A DNA stretch of 64,000 nt from Struthidea cinerea (Eukaryota > Chordata > Aves > Passeriformes > Corcoracidae), in assembly GCA_013397865.1 (NCBI GenBank), contig VZTI01005559.1, positions 2,607,781 to 2,671,780 on the forward strand, written 5' to 3'. The translations under genes were made by a program, and so were the position numbers. The notes beneath the pieces are model-generated. The model saw only the letters and a program-made list of their open reading frames with translations. It did not search any database and had not been told where the DNA came from. Shown piece after piece: positions 24,561-36,300 of this stretch. Numbering within the stretch: the first letter of the stretch is position 1; each line of letters starts with the position of its first letter.

Positions 24561-27500
24561 AGTACTGGATCAGGCAACAGTCACAGGCTAAAGAAGAGTC
24601 TCAGAACCGGTGACAGTTTTTCCCTTTGGGCTGATGAGCTCTTTTCCTCACAGGCTCAGTTCAAGAAAAGGAGAGGCAGAGTCTCTCCCACTCCTACTGC
24701 CTTTTCTTGCAAGTTGTACTTCGTAGGCTCTGCTGCGGGGAAAGAATTTCAGCAGCAGCACCTACTTGCGCAGGGTAGTGGGTGCCTCCAGCTGGCCCAC
24801 CCTGCCTCTGTGCCACCTCAGATCCTCTGCAGAAAGATCAGGGTGGGCATGGAAGTTGTCTACAGTGACCTTATGCTTTGCCAGACCTTGCCTGGCACAT
24901 CCCTCCCCACGAGCTTCTTTTCTTCTGGTCTGAGATTTGCTTTAAAATATTCTCTCTCTAGGACAGAAGGGGCTTTTCCTCACATTTGCCAGTTAAGTCT
25001 TTTTCCTTCCCTCCCTGCCTTTCTCTCCCTCTCTCTCACAACTACTGGCAAATTGCAGATTTTCCTTCTGTAGGACTCACAGATAATTGGCTCAACTCCT
25101 CCCTTGAAGTCAGTGTCAGACACAGGGGAAGGAGGGGTGCTGAGGGGGTGGGATTTTGTGCCTATTGGAAAAATCTTTTATTTTCTCCTCTAAACAGAAA
25201 GTTCATGTGCATTGCAGACTGCATATTCCCCGTCTTTCCACCAGAGACCTGTATGTATGCATGTGTGGGGAATGAGTTAGCGTATGTGTATGAGAGACAC
25301 AGAGAATTCATTTATTTTGCAAGCTGTAAATTCATAAGCTATTTCTAAAAGCTCTCTACTTCCATGCTGATTTTTTCTGCTAGACAGCAGCAGACTGACT
25401 CATTCCCCAAGCAGGGGCTTTCTGTCCATAATTTCTGTAAATCTTTTGCTGTATGGAATGCTTTCCCCTGTTTGCTCAACCTCAAGACATTTACATTAGA
25501 ATGGCTAGTCGGTTCGATTAAGAAATGAGAATAATGTGTAACTGTTGTTCTTTCATTAATATTTAAATAATTGAAAAACTAAACTAGGGATGAGTAATAG
25601 AAATGTTAAAAAAGGTCAAACAAACTGAAGTGTGTGGAACTGAAGCTAAGGAAAAAGAGAGAAACAAACTAAAAATAGGGTGAATTCAAGGAATTTGTTC
25701 AACCCCAAGTGAAACATTGCGTTTGCAGTTTATTTAATTGCTGATTGACTTGAATTTTTTCTCCTTTTTGAGTTGAAGTAATAGTTTAAATCTATGCATT
25801 TATTTTAAAAGTTGTCAAAAAGCTTGCTTTTGAAAGATTTGAAATTAAATACTTCAGCATTTCCCACTTAAAACTCCTAATTGAGGGTGAGGCAGGAAAG
25901 GAAGAAAAACACTGAGAAAGGGAGAAAACCACAGAGATTTTCAAGATATTTTGACAATAAGAAAGTGGAAAGGAGGCACAGTCTTCCTGATGCAAACACA
26001 GTTTCAGGTCTCCCACAGTTCTCCCTCTTTTTTTTTTTCCCTGAGAAATTTACTCTTTTTTGAACACAAAGATTCTTTCAATTACCATGTATGTATCATC
26101 CTGAAACCTCCTCCCCTCACCAATTCCCGCAGCTTTTGAGGAATTTCTAACACGCTTTGCTTTCTCTCCTCCTTTTCCTCAGAGCACAGGGACGTTTCTG
26201 TTGCCAACCTCGGAATAAAGCTTCCCTCCTTTGCCTGAGCTCCTGGTGCTGCACAGTAGCCATCGACAGCCATCCGCAGCAACCAGTGAGGAGGGTTCCA
26301 CGGCTGTTGCAGGCACAGCCTGACAAGCCTGTGAGTGTCTCTGTGCCCACAGACCTCAAAGGATACAACGCAGGCTGTGGGAGGAGTCCAGCTGGAACTG
26401 TCTGCGAGAGGAAGCAGCTCCCACTGAAGTCAGGGTCATGATCGTCCTAAGCAGGATGTGCATCTGGGGACTCACAGGCTAACACAAAGGCAAACAACAC
26501 TGATCAAATTTGGGAAGCAGCAGATCCTGCAAACAACTTTAGATTTGGGAAGAAAAGGCAGGACGTGGCAGAGCACCACTGAAACGGTGCAGCAGCACTG
26601 AACTGGTATAGGGTCATGACCAGAACTGAACTCTTTTTGGACCACTATACCAGGTCTTCTTTGTCAGCTCCTGAGCCTTTTGGCAAAAGGTGGGGGAGCA
26701 CTTTTATGGCTCAGACAAATTTTTGACATAAGATATGATGTTTCCCACTTCTGAGTCATCAGTTCAGATCAAACCTGGACCATTTCTGGTGTCTTGTCAG
26801 CTCTTGTGTAGCTTAGATCCAAACAGAGTGACCAGTATCCTGCTATCATAGCCATAGGAGGAGGAATGGCCACAAAACCCAGCAAAGTGAAATCCTGTAG
26901 TGCTACAGAAAATAAACTCCTCTTTCACCTCTATGGCTCACATGTCAAGTGTACGGAGTTCTCTACCAAGAAAGAAGTGTAGTCATAGTGGAGACCATCT
27001 CATCAGCCTGGAATTTCAGCCTACTCAAGCTCTTTTGTAAACCAAATGCAGAACTCTTGGCTAGCTGGCTTCGCCCAGCCCAAACTCCTACACAGCTATT
27101 CTCTCCAGTCTTTAAGTAACCAATCAAATTCCTCAAATGACAACAAAATAAAATAAGAACATACTTAACTAGGCACCTTAGATTTATTTGATCTCTTATC
27201 AAACAGCTAGTAAAATAATAAATTACTTTTGAAGGAATAACTTTTGAAAGATAATTGCTAACTGTAAGGCTTCAGAGGCTTGAAAGAAATTGTAGCTTTT
27301 TGGGTTGGTGTTTTTTGTTTCATTTCTTCTGGTGTGATACCAGTTAAGGAGTTGACAAAAAGCTGAGCTTTCCTGTTTTCCCTCAGGGCTCAGGAGACCA
27401 GAGCTCAAAAAATCCTTACTTTTTCAAAGACATCCCAGGAGTGGCTCTGCTGGAGAAGTCACGTTACATCTGCCCTGATCTGAGGAGTAGGGATGTCAGC

Positions 27501-27769
27501 ACCTCTTTGCTTTGAGGGTTATAAAGAGAATAAGTGAATCAGAGAGGCAAAGTCACTGCCAAAGAAAGAAGAGAAGTTTCCAGTCTCAGCTGTTTCCTCT
27601 AGTTAGTCAGAGACCATCAGGCTTTCTTAGACCTTACAGATATTTATCAATTTAAAAGCCAGGCTTGCAACGTATTATTCTCTAGAGGCAATTCTCCCTC
27701 CCACTCCTCCAGTCTATAAAGAAAGCCTAAATGAGGTTTTTATCTGGCTAAAACTGTCTCAGAGGATGA
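24561..27769. other. Upstream flank of RASD2
   Basis: This should contain the RASD2 promoter if the 24.35 kb exon is real. A minus-strand AT-rich TATTTTAAA lies near 24940, and a CT-rich tract at 25005-25045. A mildly CpG-containing patch at about 26180-26420 could be a further upstream exon or promoter, but I find no convincing donor. The remainder is AT-rich and without recognisable features. Confidence 0.4.
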
Positions 27770-28535
27770 CAGGGAGTGACTACAGAGAATCACCACTGCT
27801 AAGAAGGGCTGTGCCTGCCTTGCTGAGTGAGAGTGACAGGCTGGAGGGAAGGGATGCCATCCAGAGGGACCTTGACAGACTTGAGAGGTGAGCCCGTGTG
27901 AACCTCATGAAGTTCAATAAGGCCAAGTCCTTGGTCTTGCACATGGAGTGGTCCCAAGAAGAAATACAGGCAGGGCAGGGAATGAATTGAGAGCAGCCCT
28001 GGGGAGAAGGACTTAGAGGTGTTGGTGGACGAGAAGCTCGACATGACCCAGCAATGTGCACTCACAGCTCTGTATCCTGGGCTGCATCAAAAGAAATGTG
28101 GTCAGTAGCTTGAGGTGGGGATTCTGCCCCTCTACTCGACTCTCATGAGACCCCACCTGGAGCTCTGCATCCAGCTCTGGAGCCCTCAACATACTAGGGA
28201 CATGGACCCGTTGGAGTGGGCCTAGAGGGCCACAAAGATGATGAGAGGGATGGAGAACCTCTCCTGTGAAGACAGCCTGAGAGACTGTCTCCTTCTTTCC
28301 TGGAGAAGAGAAGGGATTCCTTATAACACCTTCCAATACCTAAGCAGAGTCTACAGAAAAGGAGGAGAGGGGATAGGACAACTGGTAATGATTTCAAACT
28401 GAAAAAGGAGAAATTTATATTAGATTTAAGGAAAGAAATACTTACTATGAGAATAATGAGGCACTGGAACAGGGTGGTTGGAACTAAATGATCTTTAAGA
28501 TCCCTTCCAAAAGAAATCGTTCTGTGATTCTGTGG
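27770..28535 (+). mobile_element. CR1 LINE, 5'-truncated 3' end
   Basis: The sequence follows the CR1 consensus 3' region closely. It includes 'GCCATCCAGAGGGACCTTG', 'AACCTCATGAAGTTCAATAA', 'CCAGCAATGTGC', 'CTGCCCCTCTACTC', 'CACAAAGATGATGAGAGG' and the tail 'GATTCTGTG'. It derives from the reverse-transcriptase C-terminal coding part plus the 3' UTR and has many frame breaks. Near 28470 the text jumps from the 'GCACTGGAACAGG' block almost directly to 'GGTTGGAACTAAATGATC', so roughly 100 bp of the usual element is missing. Such 5'-truncated copies are the commonest repeats in bird genomes. It is inactive. The left edge is approximate. Confidence 0.95.
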
Positions 28536-29261
28536 TTTGTTGATGCAATGGCCATTAGCACACGTAGCTGTTGTCTCTGATGCCGGCAAGCAGGTCCTGC
28601 CAGCTCATCTGTGGGGCTGCCTCAGCTGTGGAAGGTGCTGCAAACTGTGGAGCTGTGACTGGTAGACAAGGCAGCTGTGTGGCTTTTGGCCCTGCCTAAA
28701 CCGTGGGTGAGCAGAGTGGAGGACTACAGAGGGCGAGTCAAGGGAAACGAAAGAGAGTGGCAGAAAGAGGCTGGGTGGAAAGATGTACAGAGGAATGGGG
28801 AGAGACAAGAGGAAATTACAGCTGATGTGTGTTGTACTAACCACCTGTTTCAAATGGTGAAGACCTAAATGAAGTTACTTGCTATGTGGGGAGGCACAAC
28901 TGCTCCTCAGACCTCTCCAAGGAGTTTCCTTCTCCAAAGAAGGGTGCAGCTCTTGGGCAGCACATATGCTGACCACACTGGCACCAGGATGCAGGGCAAT
29001 GTGGGCTCATGAAGCCAAGTTTCATTGTCATGAGTAATTTAATACCTTCTGCAGCTTCAGGCACCGGCTGCAGCTGGAGACAGAGACTGATGTGCTGGGC
29101 TGATGCAGCAGGACCAATCTGTTTCTCTCCACCTTAAGGCAAATGACAGAAGTGACAATCACATGCCGTTCATCTCTGGCCAGAATTACTTCAAGACAAA
29201 AGATGTTCCAAGCCTTTTGTCTCCTCTTCAAAAGCAAATGCAACTGAGATTAAATATTTAA

Positions 29262-29400
29262 ACCAGTTTTTTCTCTCTTTTCCCATTCCTTTTCATTCTC
29301 CTCATTATTCAGTAAAGCAGACTCATTTTTCCACCCCCTCACCTTCCTTCCTTACCTCCCTCCCACATTCATCCCTCCTGCTTGGTGCTCCTCCCTTCCA
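29262..29400. repeat. Pyrimidine-rich low-complexity tract
   Basis: About 140 bp consist mostly of C and T (TTCTCTCTTTTCCC and CCTTCCTTCCTTACCTCCCTCCC types), with a short interruption near 29310. No coding potential is seen. Confidence 0.8.
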
Positions 29401-32400
29401 GCACTGCTGAACAGTTAGTGTTCAGGCGCCAGTAAACTGCAGGTACCCAGTCATATTCTGAACAGCAAATAGATGAGCAGCTGATCTGTTACTGCCTCTG
29501 AATTATCTGTTGCTCCCCCACAACATTTAAACTCAATGAAGGGCTCTCCAGGGGTGTTACAGTGACTGGGAAAATAACTAATGATCATCAGTTATGAGTG
29601 AGAACAGTAATACTTGAGAGAATGCAGCTGGAGAAGGCATACAATTTAGAAAGTGGTGGTTTGACTTATATTCTTGGTCCTGTCACAGAATTTGTGCATG
29701 GCTGTAATTTTGCAGCATCCTAGGGTGTAAAATGTATTAATAGTATTTACTGAGATCCCTGCTAAATGGAAAAACATTGCTGTGAAAAATGAATTCAAGT
29801 CACCTCTTCTTTACTGCATTTCTTGTGAATCAGTTTTTAATTACGTTTTAATGAAATATTTTTGAGAAAAGACTGCATTTCTAGTCCCTCTCCTTTCCAT
29901 TTGCCACTGGCACAGCATGTTCAGATTTCCTTACCAGACATGCATGCATCCTTTCATTTTTAGTTCACTGGTGAACTTTTTAAAACACTCCCCATCTTGG
30001 AAAAACTACTCAAAGGCAAAATTAAAGCTTAACTTCCCTCCCCTTATTTGGAAAAGCTTCAGGATAGAACATGGGGGAAAAAACCACCAGAAGTGTAAAT
30101 TTCCTTGCCCTCAGTGAATATCAAGGTAGGATTGTTTATGGTCTCAGGCTCTGATGGAACAAAAGCAATCCCCAAGACATCTATCTTGTAGCTTATGATG
30201 CTGCTGGAGCAGAAGGGCAAGACAGGCACTCACCTGACAGTAACTACAGAGTGCTTCAGGAAGGAGTGGCTGTAGCTAAACGTCACAATTTCCAGTTTCC
30301 ATTTAGCATCCCATTTCCCTAGCTGCTCCCAGGCCCTGTGTCCACACAGATAACTGCACACCTGTGAGGGAGCCAAGGTGTCTCTCCTGCTGAATTATGC
30401 TGGTAGGAAGGGGATCGTTCAAAAAGGCCCCAGGAGCTCTCCCCTGACTGACACCTTCCAAAGGACAGAGAGGAAAATGATTCCTTTTGGGCCATTTCTA
30501 CAGCTGTGTCCCCAGTGATGTTGCTTGGATCCCCAAGATGTGTACTCACTTGTCCTCTTTTACCATCCATTCTGACCCCCTACCAGGGATGATGATCATC
30601 TCTGAAACATTTTTACCTGCAATGGGAATATGGGCAACTAAGGAGAGCAGAAGGGGGAGGAAGGGGAAGGAAGACTTGGGAGAAGATGAAAAAGGTTGGG
30701 GATAAGAGCCCTGTAAGCCTTCACAGAAAAATAGCTAATCAAAAGCACAATTAAGCCTCATTAGATGCAGCTGAAAACAAAGACAAAACAAATGGAACAA
30801 GAAGAGGTGCATGAAAAAGAGACTGACAAGCCAGAGCCCTCTGCATCCCACATGGTGCTGCCTGTGACCAGCTGTTTTATTTGGGTCTCCATTAAGAAGT
30901 GGCAATTGCAAATCTGGGTCTGGCCACCATATTTGGTATCAGCTGGTTCCATGTAAAGTTTCCCAGTCAGAAGCTCTTCTTGCCTAGAGAGCTGTTGAGG
31001 TCAGAAAATTGTTTCTCTAAGGATCTGGTTTCTCCATTCCTTTATACTCCACCCACACCTTTGGTCTAAGCCTGTGCCTCCAGAAAACAGGGTTAACTCA
31101 CCTGTGAAACCTGCCAATCTTTACAGGTACATCATCCTTCTAGCACAGCTCTGCTCGTACCAATGTGTTTTTATGCCTGGCTGCCAAACTTCTCTAAATT
31201 CAGTGCCCTGAAGCCATATGGGTGGACTACACAATGACAAGCTGATCTCTCAGACAATTCCCATGTTGTCTTCCTGGAGCCAGAGCCTGAGCACTAAAGC
31301 TGTCTAATACTTAGTGATCTTCTTGGGTTACCACCCTGAAGCTCCATGGTGGCTCTGGCTCTACATCTGCATGAGTCTGCACAAGATTTACTTGGGACTT
31401 GGTTTCACTGCAGTTAATAATGAGAACATGTGAATTAGAGCTCTGTGTCTTCACACAGGGTTAATTGTTCCTGTGCCCTCCTCTATCTAAAGGATCAGTT
31501 CCATGTTAGAACCTGGGCAATTACAGGTCCTTTATTAAGAAAATAAGAATGTGTTAGGGATTGAAAAATGCCTCATCCCTTTGATTTGAGAGATATTATA
31601 CGCCTTTATTTGTCATGAAAGGAAGCCAGTGAATGGGAATATCACTCTGAGGGAAGAACAGGTGATAATGACAGGTTGTTCTTTTATATTTCTTTTTTGT
31701 TCTGTTCTGTTTTCCCCTCTCAGAGGACTGCAATCATGTACTCAAGAGCCAAAGTAATATCCATTATAATAGTAATAATGGTAATACTACTTAATCTTAG
31801 TGTAACTAACTTAATCTAGTGTAACTTTTTTCCTAATATCTCCACACATTCTGCAAATGTCTAGGAAGTTAGACTCAGTCTCTCCTATGCAGCAGGAACA
31901 TAAATATTTTAGCAGTTTGCAGATGGAAAAACTGAATGTGCATACAGGTTTTAAGCAGTTACTTCCAGGTTACTTGGAGTAAGCATCTCCAGACTTAAGC
32001 TCCCCCTTCCCACACTCCAAACTAACTGAAAACTGAGCGGCCATTACTAATGAGCCAGCTGCTGACTGTGAGTTAATCGGTCCTGGTGAGAGATTATATA
32101 GCTTTTGGCTAGTTCAGAGCATGAGCAGAGTGAGTTTTTTCTGTCTGCAAAGGGCCACACAAATAATAGCCTTCAGTCTGCAGGGCTGGAAACAGTCCTT
32201 GGCATCATCTGTATGGCCAGGAGGTGACACAGCACACAGAGACGTGTGTATAACAAACTCATTGCAGAGCACCAAAACCTGCCAGGGAAGTACAGTTAAT
32301 GGACATGTCAATAACCTCATCTGCATCCTTGAAAGGAGCCAGAGCACAGAACTGCTTTGGCCCGGTTTTTGAAAGGCAGTGCTGCCTGCTACAATCACTC

Positions 32401-33099
32401 CACAAATACATGTCGGGTCCTCAAAATCATAAAACAGGCTTGAAAACTGCAAGATTAAAACCAACCAGATAAGAGGAAAGAGACCCTCAGGGTGCTGCAG
32501 GGTCAGGTGTTTCTCTACAGTGGAAATGACTAGCATCTTATTTTTCAGCTGAAAAATCAGAGCTCTGAATAAAGCTTCTCTATTTGCACATATTTACTGA
32601 CAGGGGTCAAATTTGAATGGGCCCCTTTTGTTAATGAGAAATTGGAGAATTTTCCTGAACCTACCTGGTTCCTCTGCCTGCAAATTTCTCTGATTATCTG
32701 TAATCAGGAAAATTCAGGGTTTTTAGCAACAGCTACTATCAGGTCTTGTTTGTATGAAGCCAGCGATGCCATTGCTTGCCTCCTCAAGGGCCAGATTTGA
32801 AGGCTGGGGCAATCCCCCTCGAGCCCTGCCCAGCAGAAGGAGGAGGGCAGCACCAGCCTTTCCTTGCTATGAGCCCTGCTCAGGCTGCAGGTGGTGCTAG
32901 CCGGGCACCCCAGTTTTAGCAATGCAAAGAGCGATCATTCTGACATGAAAGCCTACCAAGGTGCCTTTTACTCTGGTGTAAATGACAGAGCAAGCTGCTG
33001 AGTCAAAGGAAATCAGATCTAAGGCATCTTCTATGTGTTTTTTCTGGCTGAAGGCTCAGAGGACGTGTACAGGAGTATGAATTTGCCCATCACCTTTTC

Positions 33100-33330
33100 C
33101 ATCACTCTGCACACTCCCAGCCTTCCTCTGTCCAGAGGAGCTTGTTCCTCTTAGATAATTACACAACAGTCCAATTAACAAGAAAACTTTCCCTCTTCAG
33201 CGCCCAATCAGACTACCAGATTATTAAAGGCTCCCATTGGCACTGACCCGCACTTTGCTTTGAATCAGAGAGCAACTGCATCTGTGAAACGAACAGAAGG
33301 GACAAATTTAATTACTGGCAAACTAACTCG
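33100..33330. promoter_or_regulatory. Candidate regulatory segment with paired CCAAT boxes
   Basis: A CCAATCA box at 33204-33210 and an inverted ATTGG box at about 33236-33240 lie some 30 bp apart. TAATTA/CAATTA homeodomain-type cores surround them (near 33158, 33173 and 33310). The text is neither repeat-like nor coding. Function is inferred from motif density only. Confidence 0.3.
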
Positions 33331-36300
33331 TCAGGATTTCCATTCCTAGTATTGCTGGAGTGTAGAGAAAAGGGCTTGTGGTTTATGTGGGAGGTCAAAC
33401 AAAGATGGGAAAGGGGCTAACCATAGGAATTTGTGCGGGAAATCACTGCTAATTAAGATGAAATGCACAAACAGGGAGCTGCTTCATCTGCCAGTCTCTT
33501 CCATGCTGTATAGACCTACATGACACTGCTTTTTTGATCTCTCCCAAGGATTTGACCCTTTTACCATACAACCTAGGTCCATACAGTGTCCTTCTTAAGG
33601 GAGGGGTTAGGGGAAGAGCCTAAGGAGTTCAAGTTTTTCCCCTTTGCACTTGAAGACTGTTTATATAAGTGCCTGGAAATAGCGATTCCTCCTTCCCAGT
33701 GCCTTCAAAAGGCACTTTATTTTAATGCTACAGAAGGGAAAGCAGGCACACAGACTCATGCTGAACTTGTGATTCCTTTGATGGGTAGCAGCACAGACTC
33801 TGCGCTGTCAATGAGGACTTGAAACCAAATTCAGCAGCAAAGGTAAAGCCCTCGGGACATGGAAGCAGAAGTGCTGCAAACCAGTTGCTCTGGTGCAGTC
33901 TCCCATTGGTGGCACAAGGACCGTGGGTACACACAGCTTGCAGAGTCCTTCAGTCTGCTCCACTGATGGAGCAGAGCCTGCTCCATCAGGCCCACGGCAT
34001 TGTTCAGATGGGGAGGTGGATGGGAGGAACTATGCAAGTTGGCATGGCAACCTCAGGCTCTGCGTTTGGGGCTTATGCAACCAGGAACAGGTTGAGAAGG
34101 TGGGAAAGGGCACTTCCCTTCTCTTGCAGCCTCATCAACAATTGCTTCACATCCTTGGCAAATAAGCAGAAATAAATGATCTGCCAGAGCTTTGAGCTTC
34201 CTGCAAAGCCTCCCCCTTGCCCTGCTTTTCCTTCTGGAGGCTTTACAAGCTTTTGGGCAACAGCAGGAGCCTGCAAAGTGCTCTTCACCCCATCCATCAC
34301 CCATGAGAGCATGACCTGAGAAAGGTTACTGGCTTTCTGGGTTCTACTCACCACCTGCAGCCAGCCAAGGGTGCTGCAGGTACAGAGTGCATGACTAAAA
34401 ATAGGATGGATGACCCACTGACTGCTGTGCTTTAGCTCTTACACACTCAGCCTTACCAAATCATGTGCTCCAGGTCTGCACCACAGAGATGCAATCCTGC
34501 ACCTCCAAGAAGAAGATGAAGAGGATGTATGACAGCTTTTTGCTCTCACTGCTAATACAAAGCACAGAGGTTTTAGGTACTAAGTGTTTTCAGGTGAACA
34601 GCTAAGCAGCTCTTCTGTCCTTCCCCTTTAAGCAAGGGAAAAGGTGAAGAAAAGCCAGGGGTTTTGTTAGCAGAATGAATCTCCAAGACACTTTTCCAGC
34701 ACAGAGTAGTTCATCAGGTTGATTGGAGATCTGCTTCCATCTTGGCTTACTGCATCCTCAGTTGTGAGTTTTTTAGACACTACTAGCAACTGCATCTATC
34801 ATGCTGGACAAATTTTATTTGTGCATACTGAAAAGGGCAGCTAGGGAATAAATCTGATGTCCTCGCTGTAGCTGAGCTAATGTAAACTCTTGCCAGCAGG
34901 GAGAGCTTTAAAGTGGGCAGATAGGCAGCTTGGTCAGAAGTGCAAAAGGGCACTACACTGGGCTGAGCATATGGCTGCTCAACAACCACTGCAAATCCTT
35001 GTGGTTTTACAGTAAATCTCCTAACAGCTGATGAGTCCTTCAGGATTTGGATCTGTGTGATGAGAATAAAAAACTCCTCAGTTTTATTTTTATTTTAAGG
35101 CTGGGAAAGCAACACAGAGACAACAAAACAAAGTTTTCCTGAATGCAGAGAAAATTCTGTAAGTATCATTGGAATTAATCCTACAGATCCAAAGGTTTGG
35201 AAGTAAATGCAGGTCATTCCTATTTTCAGGCAGAAAATAAATATTAATAACTTATAGGCCAGTCTCATGATTCAGGACGAGGTGACTCATGCTTCAAGAT
35301 GCTTGGCAAGCCAGCATTGACATTGCTACAAACACCTTCAGTGTCCTATTAGCACCTAGTCAGAGGTGCTAGGACTTCCCACATAGCCACCAATGAAGAA
35401 GCAAAAAGCCTTGGCTGCCCAGGTTAGTATCCCTCCGTGCCTTGGCCTGCCAAACATGTGCTGATGTGTTTCTCAGTGAACCTGGCCAAGCCTCTTTAGG
35501 ATCATCAAAGGTAGTAAGGAGCTCAGACAGTTCTTTACTGCTCTGTGGCTGGATGGCTTTTTTCTGTATGGAAATTATCTCTAGCCAGGATGCAGTTTTC
35601 CAGCACTCCTGACACTGAGCTTCAGGAAATTTTTTATATGACTTGACAAACCAAAGCCAGCCCATACACATTCTTTTGGGGCACTTCCATTTTTTCTCAT
35701 GCTCTGGACAGGAGAAAGCAGAGGAAGGTGACAGGAGCTGGCAAGCTCATCCCAGCTATTCTGAAGATGGATGAACTTATGGAAAGGGAACAGCTACACG
35801 AGGTGCCTTTAACAACCTTTCCAGCCGTCTGCCCCAAGTCCTGTCTCACAGCTGTCCTGTTTGTGGCACATGAGCATCATGAAAATGGCTCTGCAAAGGG
35901 AAGGGAGAAAGGGACATTCACACCTTGTGCCAAGACATGTAGAGAGGAGCACTGCTCCTGCTAGAGCCTGCCCAGAGCAAGCACAGATTCACTGGGCTCA
36001 CAGTTGGGAAGAAGGTTATGGTCTGTTCACCAGCACCTGGGCAAACTAACACTTATATGCAAGCCAGCCTGCACTGAAAGGTCCTCACATTTGGTGGCTT
36101 GGGTCTGTAAGCTTCCTTCAGGCTTCCTTTTTGATCAACCCCAGGCTACAAAACAAAGATGAAAATTGCAGGTAGCCCTAAGAATGACATGGCAGGTTCT
36201 GTCACCTCCCCTCCAGTTATTGCTGAAGGAAGATACGCAGCGTGCCGGGCCCAACTAAAATGAGATCACACAAGGTCCTAAATAGCCAAGAAAAGTGTTA

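Noticed and set aside
27780..28589. Several frames of about 90-130 codons on the minus strand at 28 kb
   Set aside because: They are antisense readings of the decayed CR1 element.
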